NCBI RefSeq assembly: GCF_014863355.1
Contig: NZ_JACZEP010000008.1
Span: forward strand, 111,543-175,542
Source: Aminobacter carboxidus
Lineage (GTDB): Bacteria > Pseudomonadota > Alphaproteobacteria > Rhizobiales > Rhizobiaceae
DNA: 64,000 bases
Direction: 5' to 3'
Part shown: one piece after another, positions 52,354-62,480 of the stretch
Position numbering within the stretch: position 1 is the first letter of the stretch
How the letters are laid out: every line of letters starts with the position of its first letter
The notes under the pieces: generated by a model
Told to the model about the DNA's origin: nothing
Seen by the model: the letters and a program-made list of their open reading frames with translations, nothing else
Database searches by the model: none
Position numbers and translations under genes: made by a program

Positions 52354-53381
52354 TGACTGATCTGGAAAAACTCGGTGAGCCGCTTTCGATCGGCGATGTG
52401 ACGATCCGCAATCGGGTGTTCCTGGCGCCGATGTCGGGTGTCACCGACGAGGCATTTCGCACGCGCGCTTATGCCCATGGCGCCGGTCTGGTCGTGTCGG
52501 AGATGGTCGCCAGCGGTGAACTCGCCAAAGGGCGTGGCTCCAGCGGTTTTCGCATCCGCCATTCCGGCTTGCCGGTCCACATGGTGCAGTTGGCCGGCCG
52601 CGAGGCAGCCCACATGGCCGAAGCGGCGCGCATCGCCGTTGGCGAAGGTGCCGATGTAATCGATATCAACATGGGTTGCCCGGCAAAGAAGGTTACCGGC
52701 GGCTATGCCGGCTCGGCGCTGATGCGCGACCTCGACTACGCGCTGACCTTGATCGACGCCGTCGTGGGCGCCGTCGACGTACCCGTGACCCTCAAGATGC
52801 GTCTGGGCTGGGACGATGATGTGCTCAACGCGCCTGAACTGGCCCGGCGCGCCGAGCAGGCCGGCGTCAGGATGGTCACTGTACACGGCCGCACGCGCTG
52901 CCAGTTCTATCAGGGCAAGGCCGATTGGCGCGCCATTGCAAGGGTCAAGCAGGCGGTCAGCATTCCCGTTGTCGCCAATGGCGATGTGGCAACAGCTGAA
53001 GATGCCGCCGGCATCCTCGAACAATCGGGCGCCGATGCGGTCATGGCAGGGCGCTCGCACTACGGCGCACCATGGACCGCAGGCACGATCGCCGCCGCCG
53101 CAGGTAAGAGCGCTGCAACTGCAGTGCCCCGGTCATCCCTTGATATGGCCGACTATATCGTTGCCCACTACGAGGACATGTTGGTGCTCTACGGCATCGA
53201 GAGCGGCCTGCGCCAGGCGCGCAAGCACCTCGGCTGGTATCTCGATCGCCACACCACCGAACTGCCTGATGAACTGCGCCGCAGTGTGTTGACCTCGTTT
53301 GAGCCGCAGCAGGTGATTTCTTCATTGCGTGAAGCGCTTGCGGCTTTTGGCGAAAGTGCCTTTGAGAGGAATGCGGCATGA
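52353..53381 (+). CDS. dusB: tRNA-dihydrouridine synthase (NifR3/DusB)
   Basis: A 342-residue FMN enzyme that reduces uridines in tRNA. The FMN barrel begins [14 protein letters not shown]; the catalytic cysteine is C109 in [35 protein letters not shown] and GRSHYGAPW are typical. The ATG at 52353 is chosen over 52290 because the upstream part is operator-like DNA. In Rhizobiales this gene (formerly nifR3) leads the ntrBC operon; ntrB overlaps it by ATGA. Confidence 0.95.
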   Translation: MTDLEKLGEPLSIGDVTIRNRVFLAPMSGVTDEAFRTRAYAHGAGLVVSEMVASGELAKGRGSSGFRIRHSGLPVHMVQLAGREAAHMAEAARIAVGEGADVIDINMGCPAKKVTGGYAGSALMRDLDYALTLIDAVVGAVDVPVTLKMRLGWDDDVLNAPELARRAEQAGVRMVTVHGRTRCQFYQGKADWRAIARVKQAVSIPVVANGDVATAEDAAGILEQSGADAVMAGRSHYGAPWTAGTIAAAAGKSAATAVPRSSLDMADYIVAHYEDMLVLYGIESGLRQARKHLGWYLDRHTTELPDELRRSVLTSFEPQQVISSLREALAAFGESAFERNAA

Positions 53382-54520
53382 GCTTCGACCGAGTGCCTAC
53401 GTCCCGTCAGGTCGATGCCGCGCAGATTGTGCTCAACACGATCCGCCGCCCGGTCATCATGATCGGGCCGGACAATTTCATCACCTTCGCCAACGCCGAC
53501 GCCGAGGATTTCTTCCGCTCCAGCGCGGCAATGCTGTCGCGCAGCGAGCTGTCGCGTTTCGTGCCCTTTGGCAGCCCCATCCTGCAACTGGTTGAGCAGG
53601 TGCGTGTACGCAACACGCCTGTTAACGAGTACCGCGTCGATGTCTCTTCGCCCCGGCTCGGCATCGAGAAGATGGTCGACCTTTACGTCGCTCCGGCGTC
53701 GGAGCTGCCGGGTTCGGTGGTCGTGATGTTCCAGGAACGCTCGATGGCCGACAAGATCGACCGTCAGATGACTCATCGCGGTGCTGCGCGCTCGGTCACC
53801 GGGCTTGCCGCCATGCTGGCGCATGAGATCAAGAACCCGCTTTCCGGTATCAGGGGCGCGGCACAGCTTCTCGAGCTGAATGCCTCCGACGACGATCGTT
53901 CGCTGACCCGGCTGATCATCGATGAAACCGACAGGATCGTTTCGCTTGTCGACCGCATGGAAGTGTTTTCCGACGAGCGGCCGATCGACCGCTATCCCGT
54001 CAATATCCACGTCGTGCTCGACCATGTGAAGGCGCTGGCCAGGAACGGCTTTGCCAATGGGATCAAGATCCTGGAGGATTACGATCCATCGCTGCCACCT
54101 GTTTATGCCAATCGCGACCAGCTGATCCAGGTCTTCCTTAACCTGGTCAAGAACGCCGCCGAGGCGATCGGCCATGACCCGCATGGCGAGATTACGCTTT
54201 CGACCGCCTTCAAGCCCGGGATCCGCATGTCGATCCCTGGCACCCAGGATCGCGTCTCGCTGCCGCTGGAGTTCTGTGTTCACGACAATGGCTCGGGCGT
54301 GTCGGAAGACATCCTGCCGATCCTGTTCGACCCTTTCATCACCACCAAGCCCAACGGCTCGGGCCTCGGCCTCGCGCTGGTCGCTAAGATCGTCGGCGAC
54401 CATGGCGGAGTGATCGAGTGCGATTCGACGCCGCGCGGCACCACCTTCCGCATCCTGATGCCCGCCTGGAAGGAATTGCCCGTGCATCTCGACGAAGACA
54501 GCGAAGGAGCCCATCGATGA
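53378..54520 (+). CDS. ntrB: Nitrogen regulation sensor kinase NtrB
   Basis: A 380-residue cytoplasmic histidine kinase. A PAS domain covers about 15-125, the HisKA box holds the phosphorylated H149 ([15 protein letters not shown]), and the HATPase domain ends with [29 protein letters not shown] protein and GlnD control its kinase/phosphatase balance in the family. It overlaps dusB and ntrC by ATGA on each side. Confidence 0.97.
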   Translation: MSFDRVPTSRQVDAAQIVLNTIRRPVIMIGPDNFITFANADAEDFFRSSAAMLSRSELSRFVPFGSPILQLVEQVRVRNTPVNEYRVDVSSPRLGIEKMVDLYVAPASELPGSVVVMFQERSMADKIDRQMTHRGAARSVTGLAAMLAHEIKNPLSGIRGAAQLLELNASDDDRSLTRLIIDETDRIVSLVDRMEVFSDERPIDRYPVNIHVVLDHVKALARNGFANGIKILEDYDPSLPPVYANRDQLIQVFLNLVKNAAEAIGHDPHGEITLSTAFKPGIRMSIPGTQDRVSLPLEFCVHDNGSGVSEDILPILFDPFITTKPNGSGLGLALVAKIVGDHGGVIECDSTPRGTTFRILMPAWKELPVHLDEDSEGAHR

Positions 54521-55974
54521 GCGTGCGCGGAAACATCCTTGTCGCCGACGACGATGCGGCGATCCGCACCGTGCTCAACCAGGCGTTGTCGCGCATGGGT
54601 CACGAGGTCCGCGTCACCTCCAACGCCGCGACGCTTTGGCGCTGGGTGGCCGCCGGCGAGGGCGATCTTGTCATCACCGACGTGGTGATGCCCGACGAAA
54701 ACGCCTTCGACATGCTACCGCGCATCAAAAAGGCACGCCCGGAGCTGCCGGTCATCGTGATGAGTGCGCAGAACACCTTCATGACCGCCATCCGCGCCTC
54801 GGAGACGGGTGCCTACGAGTACCTGCCCAAGCCCTTCGACCTCACCGAACTGCTCAGCATCGTCAACCGTGCGCTTTCCGAGCCGCGGCGCCCAAAGAGC
54901 GACCAGCGCCTGGACGACCAGCCCGATGCCATGCCGCTGGTCGGCCGCTCGGCGGCGATGCAGGACATCTATCGCATGCTGGCGCGCATGATGCAGACGG
55001 ACCTCACCGTCATGATCTCGGGCGAGTCGGGTACTGGCAAGGAGCTGGTGGCACGCGCGCTCCACGAATATGGCCGCCGCCGCAACGGGCCGTTCGTCGC
55101 CATCAACATGGCGGCCATTCCGCGCGACCTCATCGAATCCGAGCTGTTCGGCCACGAGAAGGGCGCTTTCACGGGTGCGCAGAACCGCTCTACCGGCCGT
55201 TTCGAGCAGGCCGATGGTGGCACGCTGTTCCTCGACGAGATCGGCGACATGCCGATGGAGGCGCAGACGCGGCTGCTGCGTGTGTTGCAGCAGGGCGAAT
55301 ACACCACAGTTGGCGGACGCACACCGATCAAGACCGACGTCCGCATCGTCGCGGCCACCAACAAGGACCTGCGCACGCTCATCAACCAGGGGCTATTCCG
55401 CGAGGATTTGTTCTATCGTCTCAATGTCGTACCGCTTCGTCTTCCAGCGTTGCGCGAACGCTCGGAAGATGTTCCTGATCTCGTCCGCCATTTTTTCAAG
55501 CAAGGCGTCAGCGAAGGCCTTCAGGCCAAGCGCATCTCCTCGGGCGGCGTCGAACTGATGAAGCGCTATCCCTGGCCGGGCAATGTGCGCGAGCTGGAAA
55601 ACCTGGTGCGCCGCCTCGCGGCGCTCTATCCGCAGGACGAGATTTCGGCCGACATCATCGAGTCCGAACTCAAGACCGGCGAACAGCCGGTCGTACCTGG
55701 CGGCAATCTCATTCCCGACGACCTGTCGGTCGGCCAGGCGGTCGAGCATTTCCTGCAGCGCTATTTTGCCATGTTCGCCGGTGACCTGCCGCCGCCCGGG
55801 CTCTACCAGCGCATCCTCGCCGAGGTCGAGTATCCGCTGGTGCTGGCCTCGATGACGGCGACGCGCGGCAATCAGATCAAGGCCGCCGAGCTTTTGGGGC
55901 TCAACCGCAACACGCTGCGCAAGAAGATCCGCGAACTCGGCGTCAACGTCTACAAGTCGTCGCGGCCCGCCTGA
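54517..55974 (+). CDS. ntrC: Nitrogen response regulator NtrC
   Basis: The 485-residue sigma-54 activator has a receiver (phospho-aspartate D55), an AAA+ domain (Walker A GESGTGKE 169-176, sigma-54 contact loop GAFTGA 216-221, Walker B around 237-241) and a C-terminal Fis-type helix-turn-helix ([20 protein letters not shown]). Phosphorylated by NtrB under nitrogen limitation, it turns on nitrogen assimilation genes. It ends the dusB-ntrBC operon. Confidence 0.97.
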   Translation: MSVRGNILVADDDAAIRTVLNQALSRMGHEVRVTSNAATLWRWVAAGEGDLVITDVVMPDENAFDMLPRIKKARPELPVIVMSAQNTFMTAIRASETGAYEYLPKPFDLTELLSIVNRALSEPRRPKSDQRLDDQPDAMPLVGRSAAMQDIYRMLARMMQTDLTVMISGESGTGKELVARALHEYGRRRNGPFVAINMAAIPRDLIESELFGHEKGAFTGAQNRSTGRFEQADGGTLFLDEIGDMPMEAQTRLLRVLQQGEYTTVGGRTPIKTDVRIVAATNKDLRTLINQGLFREDLFYRLNVVPLRLPALRERSEDVPDLVRHFFKQGVSEGLQAKRISSGGVELMKRYPWPGNVRELENLVRRLAALYPQDEISADIIESELKTGEQPVVPGGNLIPDDLSVGQAVEHFLQRYFAMFAGDLPPPGLYQRILAEVEYPLVLASMTATRGNQIKAAELLGLNRNTLRKKIRELGVNVYKSSRPA

Positions 55975-56015
55975 CGCGTTCACGCAAACACGCTTATCTG
56001 TCGATAGCCCGTCTA

Positions 56016-56042
56016 AACATTTTCGCTTGCGGCGAAAATGTT
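56016..56042 (+). terminator. Hairpin between ntrC and ntrY
   Basis: AACATTTTCGC (56016-56026), loop TTGCG, GCGAAAATGTT (56032-56042) is a perfect 11-bp stem 42 bases after the ntrC stop. It probably separates ntrBC from ntrYX. A TTGCATAATC sequence right after it could belong to the ntrY promoter. Confidence 0.6.
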
Positions 56043-56101
56043 GCATAATCGCCACAATGCGTTGCATAGATGCGCCGCAATCAATGTCTCTACACGGCAG
56101 C

Positions 56102-58390
56102 ATGGCGAGCCAGGCACAACCTCTAAACGACAAAACGCCCCCGCAACCCCGGCAGGAAGGTCGCCGCCTTCTCGCGCTTCCGGGCGTGCTGGCTATTGCC
56201 GCAGCGTTGGTTTCGGCCGCGGTGTCGTTCGCCATCCTGGTCGGCGTCACCCCGATCACGCCTGATTCGACGACGACGCTGGCGCTGATCGGCATCAATG
56301 CCGTGCTGATCCTGATCCTCGTCGGGCTGATCGCCTTTGAGATCCAGCGCATCGTCATGGCCCGCAAGCGTGGCAAGGCTGCGTCGCGGCTGCATGTCCG
56401 CATCGTCACCATGTTTGCGCTGGTGGCAGCACTGCCGGCACTGTTGGTCGCCATCGTCGCGTCGATCACCCTCGATATCGGCCTCGACCGCTGGTTCCAG
56501 ATCCGCACCACGACAATCGTCAATTCCTCGCTGTCGATCGCCGAAGCCTATGTCCAGGAAAACGCGCGCAACCTGCAGAGCACAACGCTGTCGATGGCCA
56601 ACGACCTCGACAACAATCGTGCGCTCTACGGTCTCGACCGCAGCGGCTTCCTCGATTTCATGGGCCGGCAGGCGCAGTTGCGCGCGCTTGCCCACGCCGC
56701 GCTTATCCGCGCCGACGGTTCCTTCGTCATGAGCGCCAAGACTGGCGCCGATTTCGCCATGCCCGAACCGCCGCCTGTCGCGGTCCAGACCGCGGCCGAC
56801 GGCAAGCCGGTGCTGATCGAGCCGAAGACCCGCAACATCGTCGGCGCCATCATCAAGCTGCGCGAAATCGAGGGGCTTTACCTCTACACGATCCGGCTGG
56901 TCGATCCCGAGGTCATCAAGGCGCGCCAGATCGTCACCGCCAACACCGAGGAGTATCGCGATCTCGGCGCCAACAGGCGCACGACGCAGATCGCCTTCGC
57001 CTTGCTTTATCTCGGCCTGACGCTGATCGTGGTGCTTTCGGCCATCTGGACCGGCATCGCCGTTGCGGACCGCATCGTGCGACCTATCCGCCAGCTGATC
57101 GGTGCTGCCGACGAAGTGGCGACAGGCAATCTCGACGTGTCGGTGCCGGTGCGGCAGTCGGATGGCGACGTCGGCGCATTGAGCGACACATTCAACAACA
57201 TGCTGCTCGAGCTCAAATCGCAGCGCAACGAGATCCTGACCGCCAAGGACGTCATCGACGAGCGCCGCCGCTTCTCCGAGGCCGTGCTTTCGGGTGTCAC
57301 TGCAGGTGTCATCGGCGTCGATCCCTATGGCAGCATCACCATCGTAAATCCCTCGGCGGAAGAGATGCTGGCGATCTCGGCTGCTTCGTCGCTCGGGCAA
57401 AACCTGTCGATCCTGCTGCCGCATGTCGGCCGCGTCTTCGAGATCGGCCGCAAGTCGGGCCGCGCCGTCTACCGCGAGCAGGTCACCTTCTACCGTGCAG
57501 GTGCCGAGCGCACCTTCAACGTGCAGGTGACGGTCGAGGAGGGCGAAAGCGAAGTCGGCGACAAGTCTTATGTTGTCACCATCGATGACATCACCGATCT
57601 CGTCACGGCACAGCGCACCTCCGCCTGGGCCGATGTCGCACGCCGCATCGCCCACGAGATCAAGAACCCGCTGACCCCGATCCAGCTGTCGGCGGAGCGC
57701 ATCCGCCGCCGCTACGGCAAGGTCATCACCGAGGACCGCGAGGTCTTCGACCAGTGCACCGAAACGATCATCCGACAGGTCGGCGACATAGGCCGAATGG
57801 TCGATGAATTCTCGGCTTTCGCGCGTATGCCGAAGCCCGAAATGAAGGTGATCGACATTCGCGAGCCGTTGCGCGAGGCGTCGTTCCTTGTCGAGGTCAG
57901 CCGTGCCGACATCGCTTTCGAGCGCGAGATCACGCCCGGACCGCTCAAGGGAACCTTTGACAGCCGCCTGATGGCCCAGGCCTTTGGCAATGTCATCAAG
58001 AATGCCGCCGAAGCCATCGAGGCGGCGGAACGCCAGACCGGTGAACCAGGGGTTATAAAGATCCGGGCACGGCGGGACGGCAATTCGATCCGCATCGATG
58101 TGATCGACAATGGCAAGGGATTGCCGCGCGAGAATCGCCAGCGGCTGCTCGAGCCCTATATGACGACACGCGAGAAAGGCACTGGCCTCGGCCTCGCTAT
58201 CGTCAAGAAGATTGTCGAGGACCACGGCGGAAGATTGGAACTTCACGACGCGCCAGCCGATTTCCATGGCGGGCGCGGCGCGATGATCAGCATGATCTTG
58301 CCTGCGGCGGCCCATGAGGCTGCGGCACCCAAGGGTGCCGGCGACGCAGTGCAGGGCAGAGAAACCGAAAAGGTCGGAAATGGCGTCTGA
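56102..58390 (+). CDS. ntrY: Nitrogen regulation sensor kinase NtrY
   Basis: A 762-residue membrane histidine kinase. Two to three hydrophobic helices near 25-145 precede a periplasmic loop, then a further helix, a HAMP domain (RPIRQLIGAADEVATGNLDV), a PAS domain (SGVTAGVIGVDPYGSITIVN), HisKA ([21 protein letters not shown]) in parts, and HATPase (DNGKGLP, EKGTGLGLAIVKKI). Starts at 56057, 56084 and 56102 are all possible; 56102 is chosen because earlier residues do not look like family sequence. It overlaps ntrX by 11 bases. Confidence 0.93.
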   Translation: MASQAQPLNDKTPPQPRQEGRRLLALPGVLAIAAALVSAAVSFAILVGVTPITPDSTTTLALIGINAVLILILVGLIAFEIQRIVMARKRGKAASRLHVRIVTMFALVAALPALLVAIVASITLDIGLDRWFQIRTTTIVNSSLSIAEAYVQENARNLQSTTLSMANDLDNNRALYGLDRSGFLDFMGRQAQLRALAHAALIRADGSFVMSAKTGADFAMPEPPPVAVQTAADGKPVLIEPKTRNIVGAIIKLREIEGLYLYTIRLVDPEVIKARQIVTANTEEYRDLGANRRTTQIAFALLYLGLTLIVVLSAIWTGIAVADRIVRPIRQLIGAADEVATGNLDVSVPVRQSDGDVGALSDTFNNMLLELKSQRNEILTAKDVIDERRRFSEAVLSGVTAGVIGVDPYGSITIVNPSAEEMLAISAASSLGQNLSILLPHVGRVFEIGRKSGRAVYREQVTFYRAGAERTFNVQVTVEEGESEVGDKSYVVTIDDITDLVTAQRTSAWADVARRIAHEIKNPLTPIQLSAERIRRRYGKVITEDREVFDQCTETIIRQVGDIGRMVDEFSAFARMPKPEMKVIDIREPLREASFLVEVSRADIAFEREITPGPLKGTFDSRLMAQAFGNVIKNAAEAIEAAERQTGEPGVIKIRARRDGNSIRIDVIDNGKGLPRENRQRLLEPYMTTREKGTGLGLAIVKKIVEDHGGRLELHDAPADFHGGRGAMISMILPAAAHEAAAPKGAGDAVQGRETEKVGNGV

Positions 58391-59741
58391 TATTCTTATC
58401 GTTGACGACGAGGAAGACATCCGCGAACTGGTTGCGGGCATCCTGAGCGACGAAGGCCACGAAACCCGCACGGCGTTCGACGCTGACAGTGCGCTTGCCG
58501 CCATTGCGGACCGCGCGCCGCGGCTGGTTTTCCTCGACATCTGGCTGCAGGGGTCGCGGCTCGACGGGCTGGCGCTGCTCGATGAAATCAAGACGCTGCA
58601 TCCCAACCTGCCTGTCGTGATGATCTCTGGTCACGGCAACATCGAAACCGCCGTTTCGGCGATCCGCCGCGGTGCCTACGACTTCATCGAGAAGCCGTTC
58701 AAGGCCGACCGGCTGATCCTGATCGCCGAGCGCGCGCTCGAAACCTCGAAGCTGAGGCGCGAGGTTTCCGACCTCAAGATGCGCAGCGGCGAGACCCATG
58801 ACCTGATCGGCATGTCGTCGGCGATGAGCCAGTTGCGCCAGACCATCGATCGCGTCGCGCCGACCAACAGCCGCATCATGATCATCGGCCCGTCGGGCTC
58901 GGGCAAAGAGATGGCAGCGCGCGCCATCCATGCCTTGTCGTCGCGGAAGAGCGGTCCGTTCGTGGCACTGAATGCCGCGACCATCACGCCGGAGCGCATG
59001 GAGATCGAGCTGTTCGGCACCGAATCGAATGGTGGCGAGCGCAAGGTGGGGGCGCTGGAAGAGGCGCATCAGGGCATCCTGTACCTCGACGAAATCGCCG
59101 ACATGCCGCGCGAAACGCAAAACAAGATTTTGCGCGTGCTCGTCGAGCAGCAGTTCGAACGTGTCGGTGGCACCAAACGGGTCAAGGTCGATGTCCGCAT
59201 CATCTCGTCGACGGCGCAGAACCTAGAGGCGATGATCGCCGAGGGGCGCTTCCGTGAGGATCTCTACCACCGCCTTGCCGTCGTGCCTGTCATGGTGCCG
59301 GGGCTTGCCGAACGTCGCGAGGACATTCCTTATCTCGTCGACAACTTCATGAAGCAGATGGCCAAGCAGGCCGGCATCAAGCCACGCCGCATCGGAGACG
59401 ACGCGCTTGCCGTGCTCCAGGCCCACAATTGGCCCGGCAACGTTCGCCAGCTACGTAACAACGTCGAGCGCCTGCTGATCCTCGCACGCGGCGACAATCC
59501 CGAGCAGCCGATCACGGCCGACCTTTTGCCGTCCGAAATTGGCGACGTCATGCCGCGCGCACCGAACCAGTCGGACCAGCACATCATGGCGCTGCCGCTG
59601 CGCGAGGCGCGCGAGATGTTCGAGAAGGAGTATCTCATCGCGCAGATCAACCGCTTCGGCGGCAACATCTCCAAGACCGCCGAATTCATCGGCATGGAGC
59701 GATCGGCACTTCACCGCAAGCTCAAGTCGTTGGGCGTGTGA
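58380..59741 (+). CDS. ntrX: Nitrogen response regulator NtrX
   Basis: A 453-residue regulator: receiver with phospho-aspartate D53, AAA+ domain with Walker A GPSGSGKE (170-177) and LYLDE near 234-238, and a Fis-type helix-turn-helix at the end (ISKTAEFIGMERSALHRKL). The GAFTGA loop that contacts sigma-54 is missing; the sequence around 211-226 reads LFGTESNGGERKVGAL. This is known for alphaproteobacterial NtrX and suggests that it does not work as a classic sigma-54 activator. Coupled to ntrY by overlap. Confidence 0.95.
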   Translation: MASDILIVDDEEDIRELVAGILSDEGHETRTAFDADSALAAIADRAPRLVFLDIWLQGSRLDGLALLDEIKTLHPNLPVVMISGHGNIETAVSAIRRGAYDFIEKPFKADRLILIAERALETSKLRREVSDLKMRSGETHDLIGMSSAMSQLRQTIDRVAPTNSRIMIIGPSGSGKEMAARAIHALSSRKSGPFVALNAATITPERMEIELFGTESNGGERKVGALEEAHQGILYLDEIADMPRETQNKILRVLVEQQFERVGGTKRVKVDVRIISSTAQNLEAMIAEGRFREDLYHRLAVVPVMVPGLAERREDIPYLVDNFMKQMAKQAGIKPRRIGDDALAVLQAHNWPGNVRQLRNNVERLLILARGDNPEQPITADLLPSEIGDVMPRAPNQSDQHIMALPLREAREMFEKEYLIAQINRFGGNISKTAEFIGMERSALHRKLKSLGV

Positions 59742-59775
59742 TTACAGTGCGGGCCAGCCAGGATAAATCCATCAC

Positions 59776-61152
59776 ATGCGCGTAATCATCTGCGGGGCGG
59801 GACAGGTCGGTTACGGTATCGCGGAGCGGCTGGCGGCGGAAAAGAACGACGTCTCGATCATCGATACGGCGCCTGAGTTGATCCACGCAGTGCGCGACCA
59901 GCTCGACGTGCGTGGCTTCGTCGGCCATGGCTCGCATCCGGAGGTGCTTGAAGCCGCCGGTGCGCAGAATGCCGACATGATCATCGCGGTGACGCTGTTC
60001 GACGAGGTCAACATCGTTGCCTGCGAAGTGGCGCACGCGCTGTTCAACGTACCGATGAAGGTCGCGCGCATCCGTTCGCAATCCTATCTTCAGCCGCACT
60101 ACCAGGATCTGTTTTCGCGCGAACACCTGCCCATCGACGTGATCATCTCGCCCGAGTTGGAAGTCGGCGAAATGGTGCTGCGGCGCATCACGCTGCCGGG
60201 TGCTGTCGACGTCGTGCGCTTCGCCGAAAACCACATCATCATGGTGGCGATCGAGTGCCTGGAGGATTGCCCTGTCATCAACACGCCCCTGGCCCAGCTC
60301 AGCGAGCTGTTTCCCGATCTGCCTTCGACGGTGGTTGGTGTGACGCGTAATGGGCGCCTGTTCATTCCGCATTCTGCCGACCAGCTGGTGGCGGGCGACC
60401 TTGCTTATGTCGTGACGACCAAGGACCAGGTTCGCCGCACGCTTGGCCTGTTCGGGCATGACGAGCAGGAGGCGACACGCATCGTCATTGCCGGTGGTGG
60501 CAACATCGGCCTGTTCGTTGCCCGCACGCTCGAACAGCGCCAGAGCCGCACCAAGATCAAGATCATCGAGGCGAACCGGGACAGGGCGGTGAAGGTCGCC
60601 GACGAGCTGCGGCGGACCGTGGTACTCAACGGCAGCGCGCTCGACCAGAAGCTGTTGATGGAGGCCGACATCCAGGACGCCGACCTGATGGTGGCGCTGA
60701 CCAACAACGACCAGGTCAACATCCTGTCTTCTGTCATGGCCAAGCGCCTGGGCTGCAAGGGCAACCTCGCGCTGATCAACAACCCGGCCTATCACGACCT
60801 GACCAAGCCGCTTGGCATCGACGCGCACGTCAATCCAAGTGCGGTGACGATTTCACGCGTGCTCCAGCACGTGCGGCGGGGTCGCATCCGGCAGGTGCAC
60901 TCGATCCAGCGCGGCGCTGCCGAAATCATCGAGGCCGAGGCGCTGGAAACCTCGCCACTGGTCGGCACTTTGCTGCGCGACCTCGATCTGCCCGACGGCA
61001 TGCGCATCGGTGCCATCTATCGCGATGGCCATGTCGTCAAGCCGAGCGGTTCGGTGAAGATCAAGCCGAAGGACCGCGTCGTCATCTTCGCGCTCGACAA
61101 GGCGGTCAAGCAGGTCGAGCAAATGTTCCGCGTCAGCCTCGAGTTCTTCTGA
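59776..61152 (+). CDS. trkA: Trk potassium uptake regulator TrkA
   Basis: The 458-residue peripheral membrane protein has two RCK units in tandem, each with an NAD-binding Rossmann half (IICGAGQVGYGIAERL at the start, IVIAGGGNIGLFVARTLE near residue 237) and a TrkA-C half. It gates the TrkH potassium channel according to nucleotide binding. trkH is not in the window. Its place after ntrYX is conserved in Rhizobiales. Confidence 0.95.
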   Translation: MRVIICGAGQVGYGIAERLAAEKNDVSIIDTAPELIHAVRDQLDVRGFVGHGSHPEVLEAAGAQNADMIIAVTLFDEVNIVACEVAHALFNVPMKVARIRSQSYLQPHYQDLFSREHLPIDVIISPELEVGEMVLRRITLPGAVDVVRFAENHIIMVAIECLEDCPVINTPLAQLSELFPDLPSTVVGVTRNGRLFIPHSADQLVAGDLAYVVTTKDQVRRTLGLFGHDEQEATRIVIAGGGNIGLFVARTLEQRQSRTKIKIIEANRDRAVKVADELRRTVVLNGSALDQKLLMEADIQDADLMVALTNNDQVNILSSVMAKRLGCKGNLALINNPAYHDLTKPLGIDAHVNPSAVTISRVLQHVRRGRIRQVHSIQRGAAEIIEAEALETSPLVGTLLRDLDLPDGMRIGAIYRDGHVVKPSGSVKIKPKDRVVIFALDKAVKQVEQMFRVSLEFF

Positions 61153-61231
61153 TCTGGCCCAGCCAATTCAGCGTTGCCGCGCGGCGTAATTCGACTAGAA
61201 CTCCCATGAAAATTTCGGGGACACGAAAACC

Positions 61232-62095
61232 ATGCCGCGCATAGCTTACGTCAACGGCCGCTATCTTCCGCATGCCCATGCCGGCGTGCACATCGAGGAC
61301 CGCGGATATCAGTTCGCTGACGGAGTCTACGAGGTCTGCGAGGTGGCGCGCGGCTTCATCGTCGACAGCGTCGGGCATCTCAATCGGCTCGATCGCTCCT
61401 TGTCCGAACTCAGGATCGCCTGGCCGGTCAATCGCGCCGTGCTGGTCCACATCATGCGCGAGGTCATTGCCCGCAACCGCGTCAGCAATGGCATGGTCTA
61501 TCTCCAGGTGACGCGTGGCGTTGCGCCGCGCGATCACGTGTTTCCGGCTGGGACCACGCAGTCTGCGCTGGTGGTGACGGCCAAGCGCACGGATCCGGCC
61601 GCATCGGCCAAGAGGGCGGCAGCTGGCATCAAGGTGATCACTGTTCCGGAAAACCGCTGGGACCGCGTCGACATCAAGTCGGTCGGCTTGCTGCCCAACG
61701 TTTTGGCGCGTCAGCAGGCCAAGGAGGCCGGCGCGCAGGAGGCGTGGTTCGTCGACACCGATGGCAAGGTCACCGAAGGGGCAGCGACCAATGCCTGGAT
61801 CGTCACCAAGGACGGCCATCTTGTTACCCGCCCGGCCGACAGCGGCATCCTGCGGGGCATCACCCGCACGACACTGATGGACGTGGCCAGGAAGCTCGGC
61901 CTGAAGGTCGAGGAACGCGGGTTTACCGTTGAGGAAGCCAAGTCGGCGCGCGAAGCGTTCATGACCGCGGCGACGACCGTGATCATGCCGATCGTTGCCA
62001 TCGACGGCCAGCCGGTCGCCAATGGGCATCCCGGATCGGTCGCGCTTTCACTCCGTGAAGCATTTTTTGACGTTGCGGAAAAAATCCAAGCCTGA
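61232..62095 (+). CDS. dat: D-amino acid aminotransferase (class IV)
   Basis: A 287-residue fold-type IV PLP enzyme. The PLP lysine is K149 in VDIKSVGLLPNVLA, and the E-G-A-x-T-N block (TEGAATNAW) supports the cofactor. The pattern DIKS-x-x-LLPNV favours a D-alanine aminotransferase over branched-chain aminotransferase. It would make D-glutamate or D-alanine from keto acids. It lies between trkA and hfq, as in Sinorhizobium as I recall. Confidence 0.88.
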   Translation: MPRIAYVNGRYLPHAHAGVHIEDRGYQFADGVYEVCEVARGFIVDSVGHLNRLDRSLSELRIAWPVNRAVLVHIMREVIARNRVSNGMVYLQVTRGVAPRDHVFPAGTTQSALVVTAKRTDPAASAKRAAAGIKVITVPENRWDRVDIKSVGLLPNVLARQQAKEAGAQEAWFVDTDGKVTEGAATNAWIVTKDGHLVTRPADSGILRGITRTTLMDVARKLGLKVEERGFTVEEAKSAREAFMTAATTVIMPIVAIDGQPVANGHPGSVALSLREAFFDVAEKIQA

Positions 62096-62105
62096 TAACC
62101 GCTTG
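62085..62105 (+). other. Inverted repeat over the dat stop codon
   Basis: CCAAGC (62085-62090) and GCTTGG (62100-62105) are perfect arms around nine bases that include the TGA stop. Without a T-tract its role is open. Confidence 0.3.
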
Positions 62106-62171
62106 GGCGTAAATGGTTAAATTCATCTCGTTCAGCTTGCTACGCGTTGTGGCAAGGGGGTGTTTGCTGGC

Positions 62172-62207
62172 TTGACATGGGCCCGGTAATTTGGCGCATT
62201 GGCAGCA
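62172..62207 (+). promoter_or_regulatory. Candidate hfq promoter region
   Basis: A consensus -35 TTGACA (62172-62177) is followed after 17 bases by a weak CGCATT. Overlapping it, TGGCGCATTGGCAGCA (62192-62207) has the GG-N10-GC spacing of a sigma-54 promoter. Either or neither may be used; both are inferred from pattern. Confidence 0.35.
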
Positions 62208-62234
62208 GACAGGGATCGGCGAAAGAAAAAAACA

Positions 62235-62480
62235 ATGGCGGAACGATCGCAGAATCTTCAGGACCTTTTCCTGAATTCAGTTCGCAAGAGCAAAAACCCA
62301 CTCACCATTTTCCTGATTAACGGCGTGAAGTTGACCGGAGTAGTAACCTCCTTCGACAATTTCTGTGTTTTGTTGCGCCGTGACGGGCATTCGCAGCTCG
62401 TCTACAAGCATGCCATCTCCACGATCATGCCGAGCCAGCCGGTTCAGATGTTCGATGGCGAGGAAAGCCAGGGCGGCTGA
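62235..62480 (+). CDS. hfq: RNA chaperone Hfq
   Basis: The 81-residue hexameric Sm-like chaperone pairs small RNAs with mRNAs. The core [20 protein letters not shown] (with Q8 on the proximal face) and the Sm2 motif YKHAIST (58-64 region) are intact, and the C-terminal tail is short as in other Alphaproteobacteria. It is directly followed by hflX with no spacer. Confidence 0.98.
   Translation: MAERSQNLQDLFLNSVRKSKNPLTIFLINGVKLTGVVTSFDNFCVLLRRDGHSQLVYKHAISTIMPSQPVQMFDGEESQGG

Noticed and set aside
56123..58606. 827-residue open frame on the minus strand
   Set aside because: It is antisense to ntrY, which has all kinase motifs in order. The frame is arginine/aspartate-rich without recognisable domains, as expected for a high-GC shadow.
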